Shown here one piece after another: positions 54,065 to 62,147 of a DNA stretch of 64,000 nucleotides. Positions within the stretch are counted from its first letter, which is position 1. Every line of letters starts with the position of its first letter. Position numbers and translations under genes: made by a program. The stretch spans positions 1 to 64,000 of the forward strand of contig NZ_JNZP01000036.1 in the NCBI RefSeq assembly GCF_000725545.1. The letters are read 5' to 3'. The notes under the pieces were generated by a model. It did no database searches. It saw nothing but the letters and a program-made list of their open reading frames with translations, and was not told the DNA's origin. This DNA is from Streptomyces exfoliatus. GTDB lineage: Bacteria; Actinomycetota; Actinomycetes; Streptomycetales; Streptomycetaceae.

Positions 54065-54832
54065 CTACTCGAACAGCGGCGGAATGCCCTGCCCCATGCC
54101 ACCGTCCGCGTGCAGCACCGACCCCGTCGAGAACGTGGCGTCGAAGCCCAGGTACAGCACCGCCGCGGCGATCTCCTCCGGCTCTGCGTGCCGCCCCAGC
54201 GGCGTCAGCTGGGCGCCTTCCTTCTCGTTCGCGGCCTTCTCCTCCTCCGTCATGTTCGCGTAGCCCATGGTCGGCGTCAGCGTGAAGCCGGGACTGACCG
54301 AGTTCACCCGGATCTTCCGCGGCAGCAACTCTGCCGCGAACACCTTCGCGAACCCGCCCACCGCCGCCTTCATCCCGGTCGCCACACTCGTCCCCGGATA
54401 GCCGTGGCCCACCAGCACAGCCGTCGTGAACACGATCGAACCACCGTCGTTGACCAGCGGTGCCAGCTGCTGCGTCGTGAAGAACGCACCCTTCGTGTTG
54501 ATGTCGAAGGACTTGTCGAACGCGGCCTCCGTCACCTCTTCCAGGGCACCCAGTTCCGCGTACCCCACGTTCACGAACAGGAAATCGATCCGGTCCAGCT
54601 TCTCCCCGACGATCCCGCCCAGCGCCGTGATGTCGGCCATGCTCCCCGCGTCGGAGCGCACCACGTGCGCCGGCCGGCCCGCGAGCTCGGTCCGCACCGC
54701 CTCGATGTTCTTCTCGTTCCGCCCGGTCAGCAGCACCTCCGCGCCACCGTCCAGCAACGCCCGGACGACCGCCAGACCGATCCCGTGCGTCCCACCGGTG
54801 ACCACGGCCTTCTTGCCTTCGTACTTACCCAT
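54065..54832 (-). CDS. SDR-family protein lacking the catalytic Tyr
   Basis: 255 residues. The N-terminal cofactor motif is intact (VVTGGTHGIG, then TGRNEKN), and the end has FSTGSVLHADGGMGQG as in SDR oxidoreductases. The usual NAG reads NVG, and the active site SVYSATKAAV of close relatives reads SVATGMKAAV, so the Tyr of YxxxK is Ala; the preceding SS is TA. Normal dehydrogenase activity is therefore doubtful. It could bind NAD(P)H in a regulatory or structural role or use a different catalytic base. ATG 54832 (MGKYEGKK) fits the family. It is divergent from the second AfsR-type gene with 126 bp between. Confidence 0.85.
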   Translation of the reverse strand: MGKYEGKKAVVTGGTHGIGLAVVRALLDGGAEVLLTGRNEKNIEAVRTELAGRPAHVVRSDAGSMADITALGGIVGEKLDRIDFLFVNVGYAELGALEEVTEAAFDKSFDINTKGAFFTTQQLAPLVNDGGSIVFTTAVLVGHGYPGTSVATGMKAAVGGFAKVFAAELLPRKIRVNSVSPGFTLTPTMGYANMTEEEKAANEKEGAQLTPLGRHAEPEEIAAAVLYLGFDATFSTGSVLHADGGMGQGIPPLFE

Positions 54833-54892
54833 GGAAACGATCCGCTCCTTCACAGACACACCGGATGACACCCCCGAGCCTGCGCCCCCGCA

Positions 54893-54951
54893 CTGTCGCC
54901 CGGCTGTCATCCGCTGTCGCCCCGCTGTCGCCCGACCGTCACGGCTATCCT
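54893..54951 (+). promoter_or_regulatory. Phased CTGTC repeats and leaderless -10 before the second AfsR-type gene
   Basis: CTGTC at 54893, 54904, 54914 and 54925 and CCGTC at 54936 give spacings of 11, 10, 11 and 11 bp, the one-per-turn direct-repeat layout of SARP operators. TATCCT (54946-54951) fits a -10 hexamer and ends seven bases before ATG 54959, so the transcript is probably leaderless. Confidence 0.58.
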
Positions 54952-54958
54952 GATCATC

Positions 54959-57900
54959 ATGCGTTTCGGGGTACTCGGCTCACTGACCGTACGGACGGCC
55001 GAGGGACACCCCGTCCCCCTCACCGAGACGAAGGTACGGACCCTCCTCGCCGACCTCCTCGTCCACACCGGCCGCCCCGTCACCGCCGCCCGGCTCATCG
55101 ACGACCTGTGGGGCCCCGACCTCCCCCGCAACCCGGCCAACGCCCTCCAGAACAAGATCTCCCGCCTGCGACACATCCTGGACACCGCGGCACCCCACGG
55201 CCGCCACCACCTCCGGTTACGCCCCGGTGGATACCTCCTCGACATCGACCCCGACACCGTCGACGCCCACCGCTTCCGGACCCTCACCGCCCGGGCCAGA
55301 GCCACCGGCACACCCCGCGCCCGCGCCGCACTCCTCACCGACGCCCTCGGCCTCTGGCGCGGCCCCGCCTACACCGACTTCCCCGACGCCGCCTTCGTCC
55401 GCGCGACGGCCGCCGCTCTCGAAGAAGAACGGCTCGCCGCCCTCGAAGACCTCGCCGAAACACGTCTCGACCTCGGCGACCACGACACCGTCGCCGCGGA
55501 ACTCGCCGAACAGGTCGCACGCCACCCCTTGCGCGAACGCCTCCGCGCCGCCCACATCCGTGCCCTCTACCGCACCGGCCGCCAGCGGGAGGCCCTCGAC
55601 TCCTACCAGGACCTGCGCACCCGCCTCGCCCAGGACCTCGGCCTCGATCCCGGCCCCACCCTCACCGCCCTCCACCAGGCGATACTCCGCCAGGACGCCG
55701 ACCCCGCGCCGCCCCCGGCGCCCGACCCCGCACCGACCCCCCCTCCACCCCCCAACCGCACCAACCTTCCCGCGCCCTACACCGAACTCATCGGCAGAAC
55801 CGACGCGCTCACCGACATCGGCACCCTCCTCACCACCCGCCGCCTGGTCACCCTCACCGGCCCCGGCGGCGTCGGCAAGACCCGCCTCGCCCTGGCCGCC
55901 GCCACCGACCACGCCCCCGCCCACCCCGACGGCGTCTGGCTCGTGGAACTCGCCGCACTCGACACCACCGCGGCCGCGGACCCCGTCGCCACCCTGGCCG
56001 AAGCCGTCACCACCACCCTCGGCATCCGCGACGACGCCTACGCCGGCCCGACCCCACTCGACTGCCTCACCGACACCCTCCGCACCCGCACGCTGCTGCT
56101 CCTCCTGGACAACTGCGAACACATGACGGCGCCGGCCGCGCACCTCGCCGCCCATCTCCTGCGCAACGTGCCGGGCATCCGCATCCTCGCCACCAGCCAG
56201 GAACCCCTGGGTCTCCCCGGTGAGCAGGTCTGGACGGTCTCACCCCTGGACCTCCCCGACCCGGCGACCGCCCCCGAACCGGCCGCCCTGGAACGATCCG
56301 GCGCCGTCCGTCTCTTCGTCGCCCGGGCCACCGCCGCCGTCCAGGACTTCGCCCTCACCGCCGAGAACGCCGAAGCCGTCGCCGCCATCTGCCGCCGCCT
56401 CGACGGCATCCCCCTCGCCCTCGAACTCGCCGCGACCCGCCTCAAGGTCCTCGGCCCCCACGGCCTCCTCGCCCGCCTCGACGACCGCTTCCGGCTGCTC
56501 TCCGCCACCCGCCGTGAAGCCCCCGCCCGTCAGCAGACCCTCCGCGCCATGATCGACTGGAGCTGGGAACTCCTCACCGCCTCCGAGCAGATCGTCCTGC
56601 GCCGCCTCAGCGTCCACGCCGACGGCTGCACCCTCGACGCGGCCGAAGCCGTCTGCGCCGGTGAAGGCGTCAAACGCGAAGACGTCCTCGACCTCCTCGC
56701 CCGCCTCGTCGACCGCTCCCTCGTCGTCGTGACCGATACCCCTCACGGCCCCCGGTACCGGCTCCTCGAATCCGTCGCCGCCTATTGCCACGAACGCATC
56801 CACACGGCCGGCGAACACGACACCCTCCAACGCCGCCACCGCCTCCACTACACCGCCCTCGCCGAAACCGCCGCCCCTCTCCTCCGCGGCCGGGACCAGC
56901 GCACCTGGCTCGAACGCCTCGACCTCGAAACCGCCAACCTCCGCAAGGCGATCGAGCACCCCGGCGACCCGACCACCCTCCGCCTCGTCAACGCCCTCGC
57001 CTGGTACTGGATCCTCCGCGGCCGTCTCCGCGAAGCCCGCCGCTCCCTCCACGCCGCCCTCACCCCCGTCCACCCCGACACGCCCCCGGAACTCCACGCC
57101 ACCGCCACCGCCTGGTGGACCGCCGTCACCCTCCTCCAAGGCGACGGAGAGGACCGCACCACCCGCATCGGCACCGCACTCGAGCTCCACGCCGGCCTCG
57201 ACGACCCCCACGGACTCGCCCACACCCAGTGGCTCCTGGCGTTCGCCCTCCTGCCCACCGGCGACCTCGACACCAGCGAGAACCTGACCCGCCACTCCCT
57301 CCGGGGCTTCGCCGCCCTCGACGACCCCTGGGGCACCGCCGCCGCCCAGGCCGTCGCCGCCACCCAGGCCCTCGTACGCGGGGACCTCACCGCCCTGCGT
57401 ACCACCGGCGAACGAAGCGCCCGTACCTTCACCGAACTCGGCGACCGCTGGGGCCGGCTGCAGACCGTCCACCCCCTCGCCGCCCTCGCCGAGACCACCG
57501 GCGACTACGACGAAGCGCTGCGCCTCCACCAGGAAGGCCTCCACATCGCCGAAGAGCTGGGCCTGTGGACCGAGGCCTCCCACCGGCTCTCGGGTCTGGG
57601 ACGCATCGCGCTCCTCCAAGGCGACTTCACCCGCGCCGGAGAGCTCCACGAACGTGCCGCCCGGCTCTCGGCCGATCACTCCGACCGCCCTGGCGTCGTC
57701 CACGCCGAAATCGGCCTCGGCCTCGGCGCCCGCCGTGAAGGCCGCCTCGACCGAGCCGAAACCCACTTCCGCAGCGTTCTCGACTGGGGCCGCCACGTCG
57801 TCTTCGAAACCGGCCGCGCTCTCGTCATGGCCGAACTCGGCTTCATCGCCGAACTCCGCGGCGACCCCACCACGGCCCTCGCCCACCACCTCACCGGCTA

Positions 57901-58225
57901 CGCCGCGGCCCACGAGACCGGCGACCCCCGCGCCCTCGCCCTCGCCCTCGAAGGCCTCGCCGGCGCCCAGGCACTCGCCGGCCATCCCACCCGCGCCGCC
58001 CTCCTCCTCGGCACCGCCTCGGCCACCCGCGCCTCCGTCGGCGCGCCCCTCCCCCCTGCCGAACGCGCGGACGTCGACCGCATCACCACCATCGCCCGGA
58101 CCGCCCTGGGAGACGACGCCTACCTCACGGCCTTCACCCGAGGGACCCGCCTCTCTCCTCCCGAAGCCCTCGCCGCAACCCACCTGGAGGACCCTTCGGG
58201 CGCGACGCGCCCGGCCGGTGAGTGA
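54959..58225 (+). CDS. Large AfsR-type regulator, second copy
   Basis: 1088 residues with the same order as the gene at 39580: winged helix (MRFGVLGSLTV), activation domain, Pro-rich linker, Walker A GPGGVGKTR (about 301-309), LLLLLDNCEHM, then helical repeats. The two proteins share long similar stretches, and 76 nt are identical (56583-56658 with 41294-41369), which suggests a fairly recent duplication or gene conversion. Leu87 is a TTA codon (55217-55219), so it should be bldA-dependent; the paralogue has none that I saw. The promoter region has SARP-like repeats, hence auto- or cross-regulation is plausible. Confidence 0.92.
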   Translation: MRFGVLGSLTVRTAEGHPVPLTETKVRTLLADLLVHTGRPVTAARLIDDLWGPDLPRNPANALQNKISRLRHILDTAAPHGRHHLRLRPGGYLLDIDPDTVDAHRFRTLTARARATGTPRARAALLTDALGLWRGPAYTDFPDAAFVRATAAALEEERLAALEDLAETRLDLGDHDTVAAELAEQVARHPLRERLRAAHIRALYRTGRQREALDSYQDLRTRLAQDLGLDPGPTLTALHQAILRQDADPAPPPAPDPAPTPPPPPNRTNLPAPYTELIGRTDALTDIGTLLTTRRLVTLTGPGGVGKTRLALAAATDHAPAHPDGVWLVELAALDTTAAADPVATLAEAVTTTLGIRDDAYAGPTPLDCLTDTLRTRTLLLLLDNCEHMTAPAAHLAAHLLRNVPGIRILATSQEPLGLPGEQVWTVSPLDLPDPATAPEPAALERSGAVRLFVARATAAVQDFALTAENAEAVAAICRRLDGIPLALELAATRLKVLGPHGLLARLDDRFRLLSATRREAPARQQTLRAMIDWSWELLTASEQIVLRRLSVHADGCTLDAAEAVCAGEGVKREDVLDLLARLVDRSLVVVTDTPHGPRYRLLESVAAYCHERIHTAGEHDTLQRRHRLHYTALAETAAPLLRGRDQRTWLERLDLETANLRKAIEHPGDPTTLRLVNALAWYWILRGRLREARRSLHAALTPVHPDTPPELHATATAWWTAVTLLQGDGEDRTTRIGTALELHAGLDDPHGLAHTQWLLAFALLPTGDLDTSENLTRHSLRGFAALDDPWGTAAAQAVAATQALVRGDLTALRTTGERSARTFTELGDRWGRLQTVHPLAALAETTGDYDEALRLHQEGLHIAEELGLWTEASHRLSGLGRIALLQGDFTRAGELHERAARLSADHSDRPGVVHAEIGLGLGARREGRLDRAETHFRSVLDWGRHVVFETGRALVMAELGFIAELRGDPTTALAHHLTGYAAAHETGDPRALALALEGLAGAQALAGHPTRAALLLGTASATRASVGAPLPPAERADVDRITTIARTALGDDAYLTAFTRGTRLSPPEALAATHLEDPSGATRPAGE

Positions 58226-58249
58226 CTCCGCCGATCAGGTCCGGCAGGG

Positions 58250-59131
58250 TCATGCCCCGGCCTTCTTCATCAGCTCCACCAGGGACGAGAAGCTGTCCGC
58301 GGCGTGGCCGGCGTCCATGCCGCGCCGGGCGAGCTCGACGACCGCGGCAGGCAGCGTGGTGTCGACTCCCGCGTCGGCGTTGGTGTGCAGGACGTGCTCG
58401 ATGCTGGCCATTCCCATGGCGAGGCGGTCCACGTCGCCGATGTGCCGGCCGGCGTCGATGCGTTCGGCGTAGAAGGAGAAGAATCCCGGCAGCGAGTTCG
58501 CGGTCTCCACGGCGTGCGGCAGGATGTCCGCCGCCGTCAGGCCGTTGGCGTCGGCGAGGGCGATGGCCTGCCAGTAGCTCAGCATGGAGGTCCAGAACAT
58601 GACCATGCCGATCTGGTACATGAGCGCGGCGAGCCCGGGGTCCTCTCCCCGGTGGTCGGTCCGCCCCGTGATGACCTCGAGCGCGGGCCGGTGCCGGTCG
58701 AAGACGTCACGCGGGCCGCTGTAGAAGGTCGACGATTCGGCCTGCCCGATGCCGGAGGGCGGCACGGTGACGCCGCCGGTCAGCTGGACGGCGCCCTGCT
58801 CGGCGGCCCAGCGGGCCGCGTCCCGGGCCTTCTCGGGCGTGTCGGAGCTGAGGTTGACCAGGGTCCGGCCGGTCAGTGCGGCCTCGGCGGGCTCGAGTAC
58901 GGCGTACATGGCGTCGTAGTCGGTGAGGCTGAGGATCACCAGCTCGTGGGCGGCGAGTGCCTCCTTCACGTTCGGGGCGAGCACCGCCCCGCGTGTGACC
59001 AGGGCGTCCGCGCGCGACGCGGTGCGGTTCCAGACGGTGACGTCGTACCCGCGGTCGAGGAAGGCGCCGGCCATGGCCTGTCCCATGGGGCCGAGGCCGA
59101 TGACGGTGACCGACTGCTTGGTGCTGCTCAT
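58250..59131 (-). CDS. NAD(P)-binding imine-reductase-like oxidoreductase, second copy
   Basis: 293 residues. Rossmann motif VIGLGPMGQAMAGAFLDRG, TVWNRTASRA, the central TVPPSGIGQAESSTFYSGP and the helical C-terminal half (from about 165) match the imine reductase/6-phosphogluconate dehydrogenase-like family and the gene at 31004. ATG 59131 is chosen over a start 4 codons earlier. It faces a TetR gene across two copies of a GAGCGCTC operator, so the TetR protein probably represses it and may sense a pathway metabolite. It could be a pathway enzyme or a detoxifying reductase; its convergent end is 24 bp from the AfsR-type gene. Confidence 0.86.
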   Translation of the reverse strand: MSSTKQSVTVIGLGPMGQAMAGAFLDRGYDVTVWNRTASRADALVTRGAVLAPNVKEALAAHELVILSLTDYDAMYAVLEPAEAALTGRTLVNLSSDTPEKARDAARWAAEQGAVQLTGGVTVPPSGIGQAESSTFYSGPRDVFDRHRPALEVITGRTDHRGEDPGLAALMYQIGMVMFWTSMLSYWQAIALADANGLTAADILPHAVETANSLPGFFSFYAERIDAGRHIGDVDRLAMGMASIEHVLHTNADAGVDTTLPAAVVELARRGMDAGHAADSFSSLVELMKKAGA

Positions 59132-59150
59132 GACGAGATCCACCCCTCAC

Positions 59151-59217
59151 TAAAACGAGCGCTCTATTTAGAGCTCGGCGAAAACGTACCACGGCTCTAA
59201 AGCGAGCGCTCTACTCA
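59151..59217. promoter_or_regulatory. Two palindromic TetR-type operators
   Basis: TAAAAC-GAGCGCTC-TATTTA (59151-59170) and TAAAGC-GAGCGCTC-TACTCA (59198-59217) have identical 8-bp palindromic cores 47 bp apart, in the 102-bp gap between the divergent imine-reductase-like gene and the TetR gene. Each half should cover one promoter. Confidence 0.8.
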
Positions 59218-59233
59218 GAGGTACGGTGGCCCC

Positions 59234-59839
59234 ATGCAGACCAGCACACGGGACCGGATCGTCATCGCCGCAGCACGCCTCCTGCAGCGGCAGGGCTACG
59301 TCGGCACGGGAATCAAACAGATCGCCCAGGAGGCGCAGGCCACCCTCGGCTCCGTCTACCACTTCTTCCCGGGTGGCAAGGAGGCCGTCGCCGTCGCCGC
59401 CATCAAGTACAGCACCGAGGAGTTCGCGACGCTCCTGCGCGAAGCGTTGGACAGTGACGACGACCCGGCCGGGGCAGTGTCGGCTTGCGCCCGTCAACTC
59501 GCCGAAGAACTGCGCGAGTCGGGATGGACCGACGGCTGCCCGGTCACGGCAGCCGCCCTGGAGACCCTCGGCACCGAATCGGAGATCCAGCAGGCGTGCG
59601 CCGACGCCCTGCGCGGCTGGGAACAACTGGTCCGCGACAAGCTGTTGCGCTGCGGCTTCCCCGCCCAGAGCGCCCGGGAACTGGCGAGCACCGTCATCTC
59701 CGCCCTGGAAGGCGCCGAAGTCACCGCCCAGGTCAACCGCAGCGAGGAACCACTCCAGGTGGCGGGCCGACAGCTCGCCCGCCTCATCCGCTCATACGAC
59801 GAGTACGAGGCGTACGCGCCCGTACTCCCCCCGATGTAA
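59234..59839 (+). CDS. TetR-family regulator (LmrA/YxaF-like)
   Basis: 201 residues. The N-terminal helix-turn-helix (about 5-55: RIVIAAARLLQRQGYVGTGIKQIAQEAQATLGSVYHFFPGGKEAV, here described by its ends) and a C-terminal helical ligand domain with GCPVTAAALE and SALEGAE are typical of the LmrA/YxaF group of TetR repressors. It lies 17 bp after the second of two palindromic operators shared with the divergent imine-reductase-like gene, which makes that gene and itself the likely targets. The effector is unknown. Confidence 0.92.
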   Translation: MQTSTRDRIVIAAARLLQRQGYVGTGIKQIAQEAQATLGSVYHFFPGGKEAVAVAAIKYSTEEFATLLREALDSDDDPAGAVSACARQLAEELRESGWTDGCPVTAAALETLGTESEIQQACADALRGWEQLVRDKLLRCGFPAQSARELASTVISALEGAEVTAQVNRSEEPLQVAGRQLARLIRSYDEYEAYAPVLPPM

Positions 59840-59987
59840 TCACCGCCCCGCACCACCCCGCGAAGTACCCCCACCTCGGTCCTCAGCCCGAGGAATCGCC
59901 CTCCGAACAGCGGGAATCTGGGAGCGACCCGAAGAGGACCGATGAAGGGAGGCCCGATGAGGGCCGCAAGAGGACCATCGGCTGGGG

Positions 59988-60140
59988 GTGCTGGCCCTGT
60001 GGGTGATCGTCATGGCCCTCGCCGCACCCCTGGCCGGAAAGCTCGCCGACGTACGGCGCGACCGCGCCGTCGACTACCTGCCCGCGAGCGCCGACTCGAC
60101 CCGGGTCGCGCACATCATGGAGCGGATGCCCGGCGGCGAC
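59988..60140 (+). pseudogene. N-terminal remnant of an MMPL-family transporter
   Basis: About 50 codons read VLALWVIVMALAAPLAGKLA, then LPASADSTRVAHIMERMPGGDST, the start of actinobacterial MMPL exporters (first membrane segment and the LPxSAES region). The match ends at about 60140, and the expected 600 or more further residues are absent. The next bases read in another frame as part of a LuxR-type regulator. No start codon with a ribosome site was recognised. Confidence 0.65.
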
Positions 60141-60194
60141 TCCACGACGCACTGCTCCTCGCCTCCCGCTACCGGGAGGAACTGCGCCGCGTCC

Positions 60195-60544
60195 CCCGCC
60201 CCTGCCGAGCGGAGCTCCTCGCCGCGATCCGCACGGTCGCGGCGGGCGAGGCCCTGCTGTCGCCGGGCCCGACGTCCCGGCTGATGGCCCGCGCGCTGGC
60301 CGTGCCGGACACCCCGAAGACGGGCGGCCCGGAGGGCCTCCCGGATCGCGAACGCCAGGTCCTGGCACGGGCGGCGGGGGGCCTGAACAACACGGAGATC
60401 GCGGAATCCCGCAATCTCTCCCCCCTCACGGCGAAGACCCACGTCAGCCGCATCATGGGAAAACCGTCCGCCAGGGACCGGGCCCAGCTGGTCATCATCG
60501 CGTACGAATCAGGCCTGGTGACCCCCGGAACTACCGCAGTGTGA
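60195..60544 (+). pseudogene. C-terminal remnant of a LuxR/NarL-type response regulator
   Basis: In a different frame from the MMPL fragment, the sequence reads ELLAAIRTVAAGEALLSP (end of a receiver and linker) and then a LuxR helix-turn-helix: LPDRERQVLARAAGGLNNTEIAES, TAKTHVSRIMGK, RDRAQLVIIAYESGLV. The phospho-acceptor receiver half is missing. It overlaps the convergent phosphatase gene by 14 bp. With the MMPL piece it looks like the scar of a deletion that removed two gene bodies. Confidence 0.65.
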
Positions 60545-61505
60545 CCCGACCGACGACCGGCAGATGGTCGCTGCCGGTGGCGGGCAGCGTCCGAAGGCGG
60601 CCGACGGTGGCCGAGCGGCCCATGACCTGGTCGATCCGGGCCACCGGGAAGGCGGCGGGGAAGCTGAAGGCGAAGCCCCGCTCCGCCACGTCCAGCCGTG
60701 AGGTCAGCGGGGCGAGCCCCCGGTCGTCGACCGTGCCGTTGAGATCGCCGAGCAGAATCACCCGCTCCACCTTTTCGGCCGCGACGGCCGCGCCAAGGAG
60801 ACCGGCGCTCTCGTCGCGCCAGGAGGAAGCGAGGCCACTGGCCCGGACGCGTACGGAGGGCAGATGCGCGACGTACACCGCGACCTCGCCCCGAGGCGTG
60901 CGGACGACGGCCCGCAGCCCCCGGCTCCAGGGCCCGGCGATCCCCTGGGGCTTGACGTCCAGCGGCCGGTCACCGGTCAGCGGATGCTTCGACCAGAGCC
61001 CGACGGTGCCGTGGACGGCGTGGTACGGGTAGGCGGGGGCGAGCGTCTTCTCGTAGACGGCGAGCGCGGGGTGCACCAGCTCCTGCAGCGCGATGAGATC
61101 GGGCCTGCCGCCGGCCAGGGCGAGCGCCGTACCGGCGGGATCGGGATTCACGTCACTGACGTTGTGCTGCACGACGACCAGGTCCGAACGCTCCTCGCCG
61201 GGCAGGAGCAGCCCACCGAAGAGATACGTCCAGACGGCGACCGGCAGCAGCAGAGCGACCAGCGCGAGGGCCGAACGGCGCGACAGCGCGAGCCCGAACA
61301 GTGCCACGACGACGAGCCAGAGCCACGGCAGAAAGGTCTCCAGCAGACTGCCCACCCGTCCCACCGAGTTGGGCACGACCCGGGGGAACGCCAGAAGACC
61401 GGCGATCAACACGGCGAACGCGGCGCACGCCCGCCCCCGAGCCCAGACCGACCGCCCCCACCAGGGCACCGTCGCCTCCACCCGCCATGTCCTCCGCTCG
61501 TCCAT
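60531..61505 (-). CDS. Endonuclease/exonuclease/phosphatase-family protein with membrane segments
   Basis: 324 residues. Three hydrophobic helices (about 22-105) anchor it to the membrane. The EEP fold follows, probably facing outward: VVVQHNV, LIALQELV (metal Glu), HLPSVRV, ILLGDLNGTVDD (Asp-Leu-Asn) and TGSDHLPV (Asp-His pair), the complete catalytic set. Such proteins are common in Streptomyces, and their natural substrates are mostly unknown. It starts 7 bp after the YheO-type regulator gene, so it may be the last gene of that operon. It is not obviously part of the biosynthetic pathway. Confidence 0.9.
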   Translation of the reverse strand: MDERRTWRVEATVPWWGRSVWARGRACAAFAVLIAGLLAFPRVVPNSVGRVGSLLETFLPWLWLVVVALFGLALSRRSALALVALLLPVAVWTYLFGGLLLPGEERSDLVVVQHNVSDVNPDPAGTALALAGGRPDLIALQELVHPALAVYEKTLAPAYPYHAVHGTVGLWSKHPLTGDRPLDVKPQGIAGPWSRGLRAVVRTPRGEVAVYVAHLPSVRVRASGLASSWRDESAGLLGAAVAAEKVERVILLGDLNGTVDDRGLAPLTSRLDVAERGFAFSFPAAFPVARIDQVMGRSATVGRLRTLPATGSDHLPVVGRVTLR

Positions 61506-61511
61506 TCGGTC

Positions 61512-62147
61512 TTACTTCGAGTAGTTGTAGACGGTCGCCCGGGAGACACCGAGCTGGTCGGCGATGAGCTGTGCGGAGCTCCGGGTCTCGAAGAAGCCCT
61601 CGCGATGCAGCTGCCGCACCAGCTCGCGCTTCTGGTCACGGGGGAGACCGCGCGGGGTGCTGGAGCGCTCGGCCGCGAAGGAGTCGATGGCCGAGCGGAG
61701 TTCGCGCCCGGTGCGGTCGCGCAGCGTCTCCAGGGCGGTCTCGCCCTGGTGTACGACGTCCGTGGCGACGAGGTTGGCCAGGGTGAGGGCCAGCGGCGAC
61801 AGCGTACTGACGTCGAGGTTCAGGCACAGGGCCGCGACATAACGTCCCTCGGCGTTCTTGATGCCGATCGAGGTGCTTTTGGCCGGGCGTCCGTCGGGGA
61901 ACCGGTTGCCGTAGTTCTGGATGACGCCGGGGTACTCGGGGTCGGCGATGCGGCGCAGGCCCAGTTCGGTGGCGGAGTCGCCGACCCGGCGTCCGGACAG
62001 GTTGTTCTCGATGACGCGGATGGCGTGGTCAGGACGGCGCAGATCGTGCAGGACGACCTCGCACAGGCCGGGGAACATGCGCCCCACGGCGACGGCGATG
62101 CGCTCGGCCTCCTGCAGCAGGTGCTCGTCGTCCGGCCGCCCGGTCAT
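61512..62147 (-). CDS. YheO/DauR-type transcriptional regulator
   Basis: 211 residues. An N-terminal YheO-like PAS domain (about 8-120: VLHDLRRPDHAIRVIENNLSG by its ends, TSIGIKNAEGRYVAALCLNLD) and a C-terminal helix-turn-helix (about 160-211, FETRSSAQLIADQLGVSRATVYNYSK by its key words). DauR-type proteins regulate amino acid catabolism. Its start overlaps the stop of the upstream PLP enzyme by 4 bp (62144-62147), so the pair is translationally coupled and it probably senses that enzyme's substrate or product. Confidence 0.92.
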   Translation of the reverse strand: MTGRPDDEHLLQEAERIAVAVGRMFPGLCEVVLHDLRRPDHAIRVIENNLSGRRVGDSATELGLRRIADPEYPGVIQNYGNRFPDGRPAKSTSIGIKNAEGRYVAALCLNLDVSTLSPLALTLANLVATDVVHQGETALETLRDRTGRELRSAIDSFAAERSSTPRGLPRDQKRELVRQLHREGFFETRSSAQLIADQLGVSRATVYNYSK

